Source: Kribbella aluminosa
Lineage (GTDB): Bacteria > Actinomycetota > Actinomycetes > Propionibacteriales > Kribbellaceae
DNA length: 64,000 nt
NCBI RefSeq assembly: GCF_017876295.1
Contig: NZ_JAGINT010000001.1
Span: 3,782,001 to 3,846,000, forward strand
Direction: 5' to 3'
Of this stretch, positions 8,079-16,211 are shown one piece after another. Within the stretch, counting starts at the first letter, position 1, and each line of letters begins with the position of its first letter. The position numbers and the translations under genes were made by a program. The notes below the pieces were generated by a model. It was not told the DNA's origin, ran no database searches, and saw only the letters and a list, made by a program, of their open reading frames with translations.

Positions 8079-8710
8079 TGAGTTCAGTGGTTGACGATGG
8101 CGATCTGACGGCGAGGGCGAGTATCCGGAATGCCGCGCTGCGGCTGTTCGCGGAGCGTGGGCATGATGCCGTCACGCTGCGGGAGATCGCTGGGGTGGCG
8201 GGGGTGTCGCCGGCGCTGGTGGTGCATCATTTCGGTAGTAAGGACGGGTTGCGGGCCGCGGTGGACGAGTATGCGGGGCGGGCTTTTGACTCGCTGTTCG
8301 CGATGGACGAGCACGACCTGGTCGACGCGATGACCGGGGACAATTGGGTTTCGGTTGGGGAGATGTTCGCGCGCGCGTTCCCGCCGGGTTCGCCGTTGCC
8401 GGCGTACCTGCGTCGGCTGCTGCTGACCAACGACCCTGTGGGTGCGGCGTTGTTCGGGCGTTGGTTCGCCCAGACGCGCCGCCTGCTCGACACCATGGCC
8501 GACCTGGGTGCCACCCGACCCAGTGAGGACGTGGCGGTTCGCGCGGCGTTCCTGCTGGTCAACGATCTGGCGGTGCTGCTGTTGCGTAATCAGGTCGCGG
8601 CCGCGATCGGGGTCGACCCGCTCACGCCGGAGGGGATGTCCCGCTGGGCCAAGGAGGTCACTGCCGTCTACCAGCAAGGCGCCTTCGCCCCTGGGAAGGA
8701 GCAATCGTGA
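8078..8710 (+). CDS. TetR family transcriptional regulator
   Basis: A 210-residue TetR repressor. The N-terminal HTH is clear (ALRLFAERGHDAVTLREIAG then VAGVSPALVVHHFGSKDGLR, about residues 18-58), followed by an all-helical ligand domain. The start at 8078 is chosen because the similarity begins there and a promoter with -10 TAGTCT sits immediately upstream. Its last codons overlap the start of the ABC ATPase gene (GTGA at 8707), so the three genes to 11255 form one operon in which the repressor probably controls an exporter. A decayed homologue lies at 11932-12561. Confidence 0.9.
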   Translation: MSSVVDDGDLTARASIRNAALRLFAERGHDAVTLREIAGVAGVSPALVVHHFGSKDGLRAAVDEYAGRAFDSLFAMDEHDLVDAMTGDNWVSVGEMFARAFPPGSPLPAYLRRLLLTNDPVGAALFGRWFAQTRRLLDTMADLGATRPSEDVAVRAAFLLVNDLAVLLLRNQVAAAIGVDPLTPEGMSRWAKEVTAVYQQGAFAPGKEQS

Positions 8711-9639
8711 CCGATGTCATCAACATCGGTGAACTGACCAAGACCTTTGGGAAGGTGCGCGCCCTCGACGGCCTCAATCTGATTGTTCGTCCGGGCGAGG
8801 TTCATGGCTTCCTCGGCCCGAATGGGGCGGGTAAGTCGACGACCATCCGGATCCTGCTCGGGCTGATGCGGGCCACCAGCGGTGACGTCGAGCTGTTCGG
8901 CGCCGATCCCTGGCGGGGCGCTCCCAGACTTCATGAGCGCCTTGCGTACGTCGCCGGCGATGTCGCGCTGTGGCCGGGCCTGACCGGCGGGCAGTGCCTC
9001 GACGTGATCGGTACGACGTACGGCGGTGTCGACCACATGCGCCGGGACCGGCTGATCGATCGCTTCGAACTCGATCCGACGAAGCGGATCCGGGACTACT
9101 CCAAGGGCAATCGGCAGAAGGTCGCCCTGGTGGCGGCGCTGTCCGCGGAGGCCGAGCTGCTCGTCCTCGACGAGCCCACGTCCGGGCTCGACCCGTTGAT
9201 GGAGGAGGCGTTCCAGCAGTGTGTGCGCGAGCGGAGAGAGGCCGGTGTGACGGTGCTGCTGTCCAGTCACATCCTCGGTGAGGTCGAGGCGCTGGCCGAT
9301 CGGGTGAGCATCATTCGTCGCGGCCGGACCGTCGCCACCGGCAGTCTCGCGGACCTGCGCCGTCATACTCGTACGACAGTGCACGTGGTGACCGGCACCG
9401 AACCCGAAGCGCTGGCCCGAGCCGCCGGGGTGGCCGACTGTGTGTCGGAACGGCTGGACGGGTACGTGGACAGTCGGTTCACGATCGACGCGGATCATCT
9501 GGATGCGACGATCGGTTTGCTGCACGCCGCGCGGATTCACACGCTGACGGTCACGCCTCCGAGCCTGGATGCGTTGTTCCTGCGCAACTACGGGGACGGT
9601 CTGGAGGTCGGCGAGAAGGTTGCCGAGGCCGCGCAATGA
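8707..9639 (+). CDS. ABC transporter ATP-binding protein (drug-export type)
   Basis: A 310-residue ATPase of the ABC-2/DrrA-like class, which powers export of small molecules with a separate permease. Walker A is GPNGAGKST (about residues 37-45), the signature region is the variant DYSKGNRQK rather than LSGGQ, and Walker B is LLVLDEPTSGLDP. The C-terminal extension after the switch histidine is typical of this class. It overlaps TetR by four bases and the permease by four bases. A fragment of a paralogue is found at 12562-12818. The substrate is not visible from sequence. Confidence 0.9.
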   Translation: MTDVINIGELTKTFGKVRALDGLNLIVRPGEVHGFLGPNGAGKSTTIRILLGLMRATSGDVELFGADPWRGAPRLHERLAYVAGDVALWPGLTGGQCLDVIGTTYGGVDHMRRDRLIDRFELDPTKRIRDYSKGNRQKVALVAALSAEAELLVLDEPTSGLDPLMEEAFQQCVRERREAGVTVLLSSHILGEVEALADRVSIIRRGRTVATGSLADLRRHTRTTVHVVTGTEPEALARAAGVADCVSERLDGYVDSRFTIDADHLDATIGLLHAARIHTLTVTPPSLDALFLRNYGDGLEVGEKVAEAAQ

Positions 9640-11255
9640 GCGCGGGTGGCCGGCAGGCGGTCCGGTGGCGACTCGGCTTGGCCGTCATGGCCGGGATCGT
9701 GTGGCGTACGCGTCGCCGCGGCATCCTGGTGTGGGTCATCGCGCTCATGGCAGGTATGGTCGGGACAGCCGCAGCGGTAGCTCGCATGTACAACACGCCG
9801 GCCAAGATTCAGACCTATGCCGAGGCGGTCACGTCCGGCAGTGCGCTGGCGGCGATCAACGGGCACGTCGAGGGGATCGACAGCCTGGGCGGGGTCGTTC
9901 AGGACGAGTTCGGGTTCCTGGCGTCGTTCCTGCTGCCGCTGCTGGGCATCGGGCTGGTGGTCGGCTCGACGCGGCGCGAGGAGGAGTCCGGCCGGCTGGA
10001 GACGACGCTCGGTGGCCGGATCGCGCGTTACCAGCCGACGCTGGCGGCGCTCGCGGTCGCGACGGCGGCGATCCTCGCGACTGCGGTGTTGTTCGCGGGC
10101 GGGCTTGTGCTCGTGGGAGTGCAGGCGTCCGGGGCGATCTTGTACGGCGCGGCCCTCGGCGGGCTGGCGTTCGTGTTCGCCGGCTTCGCCGCGTTGGTGG
10201 CGCAGCTCGTGCTGCACTCGCGTGGGGTCTATCTCTGGAGCCTGACCGTGCTGGCCGCCGCGTATGTGCTGCGGGGGATCGGTGACGCGACCAAGACTGG
10301 ATTGACATGGTTGACGTGGCTGTCTCCGCTTGGCTGGGCGGAGAAGACTGCGCCGTTCGGGGGCCAGCGGTGGTGGGTGCTCGCGATGCCGTTCGCCGTC
10401 GGAGTCGTGCTGGGTGGTGCGGCGGTGTGGCTGGCTGCCCGCCGCGACGTCGGCAGCGCCCTCCTGCGGGGACGCGTCGGACCTGCGCGGGCGACCTGGC
10501 TGCAGCGGCGGCCGGTCGGCCTCGCGCTCTGGATCCACCGCCCGGCGGCGCTCGGCTGGCTGGCCGGCGGCATCCTGCTGACCGCGATGATGGGCTCCCT
10601 GGTCAAGCAGTTGCTCGGCGCCATGGCCGGAAACCCCGCGTTGGCCGAGTCCATGGGAATCCAGGGCGGCCGCCCGGTGGACGGCTTCGTCGCCGCGACG
10701 CAGTTGTATCTCGCGGTCGTCGCCGGGGGATACGTCATCCAGGCGATCGGCACCCTCCGTGCCGAGGAGGCCGACGGACGCCTGGAAACGCGACTCTCCG
10801 GTACGCTCTCGAGGATCCGCTGGCTGGCTGCCCACACCGTCGTCGTTGCGGCCGGATTGGCGCTCATCGTCGTGGTCTCGTCATTGGTCCTCGCGATCTC
10901 GACTGCTTGGTCCGTTGGTGACGCCCACGAATTCGGTTCGATCATGAAGTCTGGCCTGGACTATCTGCCAGCAGAACTGGTGCTGGCCGGTGTGGCGCTG
11001 GCGCTGTTCGGGTCGTGGCCGCGCGGCTTCGGCCTCGCCTGGGTGGGCTACGCCGTGGCAACGTTCATCGCCTTCCTGGGGCCTGGGCTCAAGCTGGCGC
11101 GCTGGCTGCTGGACCTCGCTCCCACAACGCACGTTGGAAACCCGCCGCTCGGCGCGGCCGATCCCGGCAGTCTGTCCGTGCTCACGATCGTTGCCGGGGC
11201 GCTCCTGCTCCTCGGCTTCATCGCCTTCAACCGCCGGGACATACCACGCGCCTAG
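9636..11255 (+). CDS. ABC transporter permease, polyketide-antibiotic exporter type
   Basis: A 539-residue membrane protein with about 12 hydrophobic segments arranged as two similar halves, the layout of permeases annotated as exporters of polyketide antibiotics (tetronasin-resistance type). The motif GSTRREEESGRLETTLGGRI near residue 115 and its echo EEADGRLETRLSGTLSR near residue 380 mark the duplicated cytoplasmic loop. It starts at ATG 9636 overlapping the ATPase stop. With TetR and the ATPase it forms a self-contained resistance or efflux operon, probably the functional cargo of element 3. Confidence 0.85.
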   Translation: MSAGGRQAVRWRLGLAVMAGIVWRTRRRGILVWVIALMAGMVGTAAAVARMYNTPAKIQTYAEAVTSGSALAAINGHVEGIDSLGGVVQDEFGFLASFLLPLLGIGLVVGSTRREEESGRLETTLGGRIARYQPTLAALAVATAAILATAVLFAGGLVLVGVQASGAILYGAALGGLAFVFAGFAALVAQLVLHSRGVYLWSLTVLAAAYVLRGIGDATKTGLTWLTWLSPLGWAEKTAPFGGQRWWVLAMPFAVGVVLGGAAVWLAARRDVGSALLRGRVGPARATWLQRRPVGLALWIHRPAALGWLAGGILLTAMMGSLVKQLLGAMAGNPALAESMGIQGGRPVDGFVAATQLYLAVVAGGYVIQAIGTLRAEEADGRLETRLSGTLSRIRWLAAHTVVVAAGLALIVVVSSLVLAISTAWSVGDAHEFGSIMKSGLDYLPAELVLAGVALALFGSWPRGFGLAWVGYAVATFIAFLGPGLKLARWLLDLAPTTHVGNPPLGAADPGSLSVLTIVAGALLLLGFIAFNRRDIPRA

Positions 11256-11341
11256 CGCGACCCGCCGATACGTCGGAGGGGCGTTGTGGCGCTGTCGACA
11301 GTACGAGGAGAAGCGGTTGTGAATGGGATTGAGGTGGAGAC

Positions 11342-11800
11342 GTGACGCGGCGGATTCCCCGGGGGATTGCGCGGTTGCCTATTCCGATGTTCCGTGCCGG
11401 GTTGGGGTTCGTGTTCGGGCGGCGTCTGGTGATGCTGGAGCACCTCGGGCGGACCAGTGGGCTGCGGCGGTACGTCGTACTCGAAGTGCTGGAACACGAC
11501 GCGCACGGGCTGGTGATCGTGTCCGGCTACGGTCGGGGCGCGCAGTGGTACCGCAACGTGCTGGCCCAGCCGGGTGTGCGGGTGTGGACGGGCCGTCGCC
11601 GCGGGGTACGGGCGACCGCGGAGCTGGTTCCGTCAGAAGAGGTTCCGGCGCTGTTCGAGCAGTACCGTGGTCGCCATCGGCGGGCTGCGAAGGCGCTGGG
11701 GCGGATGCTGGAGCTTCCGGACCTTGCCGGTGCCGGTCCAGTACGGGCCGACGTCGGCGCGAGGCTGCCGTTGCTGCGGATCGAGTTCGCAGCTCGGTGA
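11342..11800 (+). CDS. Nitroreductase/quinone reductase family protein (DUF385-like)
   Basis: A 152-residue protein of the deazaflavin (F420)-dependent nitroreductase-like family. The split-barrel signature is LEHLGRTSGLRRYVVLEVLE (residues 31-50) followed by LVIVSGYGRGAQWYRNVLAQ and VRVWTGRRR. Members bind F420 or related flavins and reduce quinones or nitro compounds; the substrate here is unknown. GTG 11342 is preceded by GGTGGAGA. It stands 86 bases after the exporter permease and could be co-transcribed with it. Confidence 0.8.
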   Translation: MTRRIPRGIARLPIPMFRAGLGFVFGRRLVMLEHLGRTSGLRRYVVLEVLEHDAHGLVIVSGYGRGAQWYRNVLAQPGVRVWTGRRRGVRATAELVPSEEVPALFEQYRGRHRRAAKALGRMLELPDLAGAGPVRADVGARLPLLRIEFAAR

Positions 11801-11891
11801 CCCGACCGACCAGCCTCTGCAAGATGAGCCAGATTAACGCTGCGCAGGTGGAGCCGTGACCGGCGCAGCCGGCCCGGGGCTTGCGGCGTCA

Positions 11892-11926
11892 TTGAACGTG
11901 CGTTTAAGCATTGAACCTGCGTTCAA
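11892..11926. promoter_or_regulatory. Tandem palindromic operators upstream of the decayed TetR gene
   Basis: Two 16-base sites lie 19 bases apart: TTGAACGTGCGTTTAA (11892-11907) and TTGAACCTGCGTTCAA (11911-11926). The second is a perfect dyad of six-base arms around CTGC; the first differs at one arm position. Arm length and centre resemble TetR operators, and the pair ends six bases before the pseudogene start. They have outlived the reading frame of the regulator. Confidence 0.55.
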
Positions 11927-11931
11927 GCGAG

Positions 11932-12561
11932 GTGGCCGAGCGGATCCGGGACCGCGGCGATCCTGCGGTACGGGCGGGATGGTTTCGCGGTCGGTCTGCG
12001 CGCGGTCGGGACGGACGCGGGCGTGACGGCGGGGCTGGTGCTGCACTACTTCGGCTCGAAGGACGGGCTGCGAAAGGCGTGTGACGCGTACGTCCTGAGC
12101 GTGATCCGGTCGGAGAGGCTGAAGGCGGCGACGAGCGGTCCGGCGGCGGCGATCGCGCAGTTGGCCGAGATCGAGGAGTATGCGCCGATGGCGCTGTACT
12201 CGCTGCGGAGCCTGCAGGCCGGTGGCGAGCTCGCGGCGGAGTTCATGGAGCAGATGGCCGGGACGCGCGGGAGTACCTCGAGGCAGGGGTCGAGAGCGGC
12301 CTGATCCGGCCGAGCCGGGACCCGGTCGCGCGGGCGCGGTACCTGGCGATGCAGTCGATGGGTTCGTTGTCGCTGTGGATCTCGCTGCGTCCGGGGATCC
12401 GGGAGGTCGATGACTTCCGGAAGGAGCTGCGGCAGCTGTCGGACGAGATCACGCTGCCTGCGCTGGAGTTGTTCTCGGAGGGGTTGTTCGTAGAGCGCTC
12501 GATGCTCGACGAGTACTTGATGTACGTCTGCGATCCGCCGGCCGGCGACGCGAAACGCTAA
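11932..12561 (+). pseudogene. TetR family regulator, frameshifted remnant
   Basis: Read with two frame corrections, this gives a full TetR-like protein: GTG start, AERIRD, then ILRYGRDGFAVGLRAVG, VTAGLVLHYFGSKDGLRKAC and a helical domain ending at TAA 12559-12561. One extra base lies near 11953 and another shift lies near 12259, where the frame changes before REYLEAGVESGLIRPS. The HTH closely resembles that of the intact TetR at 8078. Immediately downstream is an ABC ATPase fragment, so this is the decayed partner of a second TetR-ABC unit. Confidence 0.75.
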
Positions 12562-12818
12562 GTCGGCCACGCGCCCTCGACGGTCTCGATCTGGCCGTCG
12601 GGACCGGACAGGTGGCCGGTTTCCTCGGTCCCAACGGCGCCGGCAAATCCACCGCGATCCGCATCGTCCTCGGTCTGCTGAGCGCCGACTCCGGGGATGT
12701 CGAAGCGTTGGGCATGCACCCGTGGTACGACGCGGTGGAGCTGCACCGACGCCTCGCCTATGTGCCAGGCGACGTGAGCCTGTGGCCGAACCTGACCGGT
12801 GGCGAGGCATTCGACTAG
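12562..12818 (+). pseudogene. ABC transporter ATPase, truncated at both ends
   Basis: The translated remnant runs from [10 protein letters not shown] through [19 protein letters not shown] (Walker A) to [21 protein letters not shown] and then meets a stop. It aligns with residues 17 to about 99 of the intact ATPase at 8707, so the first dozen or so residues and the whole second half with signature and Walker B are missing. It directly follows the TetR remnant; the deletion that removed its start probably fused the two. Confidence 0.75.
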
Positions 12819-12876
12819 AGTCCGGGATCTTCTCAGCCGGGTTCAGACGCGGGTCGAACCTGATGACTCTGGTCTC

Positions 12877-13782
12877 ATGGGTACCAGCGAGGCGAACGGA
12901 TTTCGGGTGACTGTTGATGATCTCCGCAGAGCTGTCGATGCGGACGTCCGTCGGAACTGGTCTGATTGGCAGTGGATGCGGTGGCTGGAGGCGTCTGCGA
13001 TGCTGCGTGGCCAGTCGTTCAGGAACGTTGTGCTGATCAAGTTGCAGTTGCCGGATGCCGTGTGGGTGGAGGGGCGGCAGGGATGGCAACGGCGGGGGCG
13101 CCGTGTTGTGCGGGGCGCGTCTGGAATCAGGATCGTTGCGCCGGCAGCGGACTTCGATCGTCATGCCGGTCCGGTGCAGGGCCACGGCGTCGCGACGGTC
13201 TGGGACGTGAGTCAGACCGATGGCGCGCAGATTGTCCGTTCCTCGCTCGGGCCGGTCGTCAGCGTACGGCCGATGAGCGTCTTTGCGGGGCTGGCGCAGG
13301 TTGCGGCTGCTGCGGGATACCGCGTCGAACAGGGATCGTTGTCGGCGGACATGCGTGGGGGAGGCACCGATCACCGGCGCCGGCGGATTGTTGTCCCTGG
13401 CGAGTTTGACGACCCGGTGGTGGCGCTGAGCCTGGCTCACGAGCTGGCTCACCTGCGGATGCACAAGCTGTCTCGTGATTCGGGCTGCCATGGTCTGGTC
13501 CGATTGGAGGCTGCGTCGGTTGCGTACACGCTGCTCGCGCGATTCGGCGTCGTACCAGGCGGAGTGTCAACGGACCTCATACCCAGCGTCTCGGGAATGG
13601 TCGGCAGATCCCCCGCAGCACGACTTGTTGAGACGTTGGGTGGTCGAGTTGTCGCCGTTGCGGGACGCCTGATCGATGCCGCCGAGCGGCACATCCCAAC
13701 TTCCGAGATGCGCCTCGATAGAGCCGGGTCGAAGTCGATCGACCTAGACGCCGAGACCAGGCAGCCTGATCTCGGCTTGTAG
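12877..13782 (+). CDS. ArdC-like antirestriction protein with ImmA/IrrE-type metallopeptidase domain
   Basis: A 301-residue protein. Residues 20-95 carry the ArdC N-terminal pattern (WQWMRWLEASAMLRGQSFRN, then LIKLQLPDAVWVEGRQGWQ and GRRVVRGASGIRIVAP), a single-stranded DNA-binding domain known from plasmid antirestriction proteins. The second half has the zinc motif HELAHLRMH (about residues 188-196) followed by a glutamate-containing helix (RLEAASVAYTLLARFGV). ArdC-type proteins help incoming mobile DNA escape restriction; ImmA/IrrE proteins cleave repressors. ATG 12877 is chosen because similarity begins shortly after it. Its place inside element 3 fits a mobility role. Confidence 0.75.
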   Translation: MGTSEANGFRVTVDDLRRAVDADVRRNWSDWQWMRWLEASAMLRGQSFRNVVLIKLQLPDAVWVEGRQGWQRRGRRVVRGASGIRIVAPAADFDRHAGPVQGHGVATVWDVSQTDGAQIVRSSLGPVVSVRPMSVFAGLAQVAAAAGYRVEQGSLSADMRGGGTDHRRRRIVVPGEFDDPVVALSLAHELAHLRMHKLSRDSGCHGLVRLEAASVAYTLLARFGVVPGGVSTDLIPSVSGMVGRSPAARLVETLGGRVVAVAGRLIDAAERHIPTSEMRLDRAGSKSIDLDAETRQPDLGL

Positions 13783-13998
13783 GTCCTGCCGCCGCCGCGG
13801 TTCAGAGGAAGCCGGGGCCTTCGGTCCAGGGATGTAGGGGGAGCGTTTCGGGTCGGCGATCTGGCTTTCGAATCTCTTCTCCCAGAGGTCAGGAGGGTGG
13901 TTGATCTTGTGCAGCGCGGTGAGCTCGCCGGACTGGTTGGTCTTGGCGCGGTCCTGGAGATCCCAGCGGACTGCACGGGCTCTCGCAAAACATCGCAA
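13744..13998 (-). pseudogene. Possible remnant of a minus-strand gene
   Basis: An open minus-strand frame reads GELTALHKINHPPDLWEKRF, then ADPKRSPYIPGPKAPASSEP and ends just inside the 3' end of the ArdC-like gene. The composition looks protein-like (KINHPPDLWE, PYIPGP) and the frame has no ATG or GTG start with a ribosome site, so it may be the 3' part of a gene whose start was lost. No family is recognised. Confidence 0.3.
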
Positions 13999-14045
13999 CG
14001 CTTCCCGATTGCCAGTTCTTTGGTGGTCGCGAGCGTTCAGCGTTC

Positions 14046-14231
14046 ATGGCGGATGGTCGAGATGTTCAGCGGGAACGAGGCGAGTCGTGGGTCGGAGTGG
14101 AAACTCCGGATCGGGCGCCGGTGCTGTATCCACAAGCTGCTCGTGTGCTTCGGCGGATCATTGCTCGGCTGGCAGGGTCGCGTCGTGGGTCTGATGAGCG
14201 GTGCGGAGCGGAGAGGAAGCGTCGTGAGTGA
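14046..14231 (+). CDS. Short conserved ORF coupled to recombinase copy 3
   Basis: A 61-codon ORF with the core APVLYPQAARVLRRIIARLA, matching the ORFs at 1413 and 5867. The N-terminal 20 residues differ from theirs and the C-terminus is basic (ERKRRE). The TGA overlaps the GTG start of the recombinase at 14224 by eight bases, so translation of the two is probably coupled. The function is unknown; a directionality factor or accessory DNA-binding peptide is possible. Confidence 0.55.
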   Translation: MADGRDVQRERGESWVGVETPDRAPVLYPQAARVLRRIIARLAGSRRGSDERCGAERKRRE

Positions 14232-15992
14232 CGGCGATGAGTGGACGACTCTGGACGAGTTGCTCGGCATGGAGGCGTTGGCAGATCAGCCGGTGAACGG
14301 GAGCGGGATCGAGCGACTCGCGTTCTACGGGCGGTGTTCGACGGAGAACAATCAGGATCCTGCGACCTCGAAGGCGTGGCAACTGGGGGAGGCGCAGCGG
14401 TTCGTGGAGCCGCTCGGGGGTGAAGTGGTCGAGGAGTTCTTCGACATCGGGCAGTCAGGGTCGTTGCCCTGGGAACGGCGGGAGCAGGCGAGTGAGGTTC
14501 TGCGAGCCTTGAAGAACCGGGACAGGGGGTGGCAGGGACTGGTGGTCGGGGAGGCGACTCGGTGTTGATTCAGCAATCAGTTCAGCTTGACGTGGCCGAA
14601 GTTTGATCGGTACGGCGTGTCCCTGTGGATACCGAGTCTGGGCGGGCGGTTCGACCCGGAGAACACAGTGCACGACATGGCGATGACGATCACGGGTGGG
14701 TTGTCGAAGTCCGAGCGGCAACATGTGCAGCGTCGGGTTCGGGCCGCGATGGCCGCGCAGGTGGTGATTGGTGGGCGCTACCAGGGCGGGCGTCCGCCGT
14801 ACGGGTATGTCGTGGTGGACGGCGGGCCGCATCCTCATCCGAGGAAGGCCGCTGAGGGGCAGCGGTTGCGGGTGCTGGCGATTGATGAGTTCGCGGCCGC
14901 GGTGGTGCGCCGGATCTTCGATCTGTATCTGGAGGGGTGGGGGAGGAAGGCGATCGTTGAGCACCTCAACCGGGAAGGTGTTCCGTGTCCGTCGGCGCGT
15001 GCTCCGCAGCAGAACCGGCATCGGTCGATGAACGGATGGCAGCACTCGACGGTCGTTGCCATACTCAACAACCCGCAGTACACCGGGTACGCCGTCTACG
15101 GTCGCTGGCAGAAGGTCGAAGAGCTACTTGATCCAGATGATGTTGCCGCCGGCTACGTGGTGAGGTTTCGGAGGTCTCCGCAGGCGAAGATCGTGCGATC
15201 GAGGGAGCCGGCGCATCCGGCGATCATCTCGGTCGAGACATTCACCGCGGCTCAGTTGCGGCGGCGGAAGCGGAAGTCCGATGGGATCCAAAAGTGGTCT
15301 GCGGTTGAGCGGCGCCGCACCTCGCCGAAGCGGGTGTACGCGCTCCGTGGCTTGGTGAGGTGCGGACTGTGCTCGCGGAAGATGGAAGGGCGGCTCGACG
15401 GCAGGACGTTGTCTACTACCGGTGCAATGCGCGGACGCTGGTTCCGGGGTCTAGGAGTGCGCTGGCACATCCTCGGCAGATCTACCTGCGGGAGGACGTT
15501 GTGACGCCCGCCGTCAATCGTTGGATCGGGTCCCTGTTCGACCCGATGCACCGCTCCGAGACGATCGAGACGTTGCTGGTCGAGGACGATGCCGAGGATC
15601 ACCGGATCGAACATGTCGAGGACCTTCGCGGGCGTGTCCGTGCGGCAAAGATCACCATGGATCGGGTGCGGAAGGCGCTCGATGCCGGCTGGGATCCAGT
15701 CGAGCTGCGTGAGCAGTACAACGCGGCCGCAGCGGAGAAGCAGACCGCCGAAAGGCTGCTGGCGTCGTTGCCGACTCAAGCGACGATCACCAGGGCGCAG
15801 CTCGAGGAGTGGATCGATGAGTTGGGCGACATCGGAGCGGCTTTGAACGTGGCAAACCCGGAAGAGTTGAACCAGCTGTACGGCTCGCTGCGGCTTTCGC
15901 TGAAGTATCACCACGCCGACCAGACGGTTGACGTGGAGGTCGACCCGATGGGGGACCGTGTGGATAAGGTCTGTGTCCGAGGGGGGACTTGA
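14224..15992 (+). pseudogene. Large serine recombinase, copy 3 (disrupted), abutting tRNA-Leu
   Basis: The third serine recombinase, starting at GTG 14224. The catalytic segment is LAFYGRCSTENNQD; SLTWPKFDRYGVSLWIPSLG, the recombinase domain (GRPPYGYVVVDGGPHPHPRK), the zinc-ribbon part (CGLCSRKMEG...YYRCNAR) and the coiled coil RVRKALDAGWDPVELREQYN follow. TGA at 14566-14568 interrupts it after GEATRC, and the frame shifts near 15405 within the zinc ribbon. The stop TGA at 15990-15992 lies inside the tRNA-Leu gene on the other strand, so the last six codons are antisense to the tRNA 3' end. This is the copy still at the chromosomal junction. Confidence 0.85.
15973..15983. other. Attachment core at the tRNA-Leu 3' end
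   Basis: GTGTCCGAGGG at this position spans the discriminator base and acceptor strand of tRNA-Leu and recurs in the two inner sites at 3321 and 7793. To the left is recombinase coding sequence; to the right is tRNA. It is interpreted as the junction of element 3 with the chromosome. Confidence 0.6.
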
Positions 15993-16059
15993 ACCCCCAC
16001 GCCCCGTAAAGGGCACTAGCACCTCAAGCTAGCGCGTCTGCCTATTCCGCCACCCGGAC
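15974..16059 (-). tRNA. tRNA-Leu (anticodon GAG)
   Basis: Read on the minus strand, an 86-base cloverleaf is seen. The acceptor 5' strand GTCCGGG pairs with CTCGGAC (one G-T pair), a long variable arm is present as in leucine tRNAs, and the T arm is GGGGG-TTCAAGT-CCCCC. The anticodon loop TTGAGGT between CTAGC and GCTAG gives anticodon GAG (bases 16023-16025), reading CUC. CCA is not encoded; the base after the discriminator A reads C, then A, G. The gene 3' end is the target of the recombinase elements to the left. Confidence 0.93.
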
Positions 16060-16211
16060 GAGTGGTCTGACCGCCTGCGCGGTACCGACCGGAGAACAGT
16101 AGCAAACTCCAGGGGTGGAATTCACATCGGGGCGTTGGGTGGTGACGACGGTGTGTCGGGGGCGTAGTTTGAAATTGAAGCACCGGCTTCGCAGGCGGAG
16201 GTGAGTACGCC

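Noticed and set aside
1586-15992. Programmed frameshifting or stop-codon readthrough in the recombinases
   Set aside because: The nonsense codons and shifts fall at different positions in the three copies and no slippery sequence or shared structure is seen, so decay is the simpler explanation.
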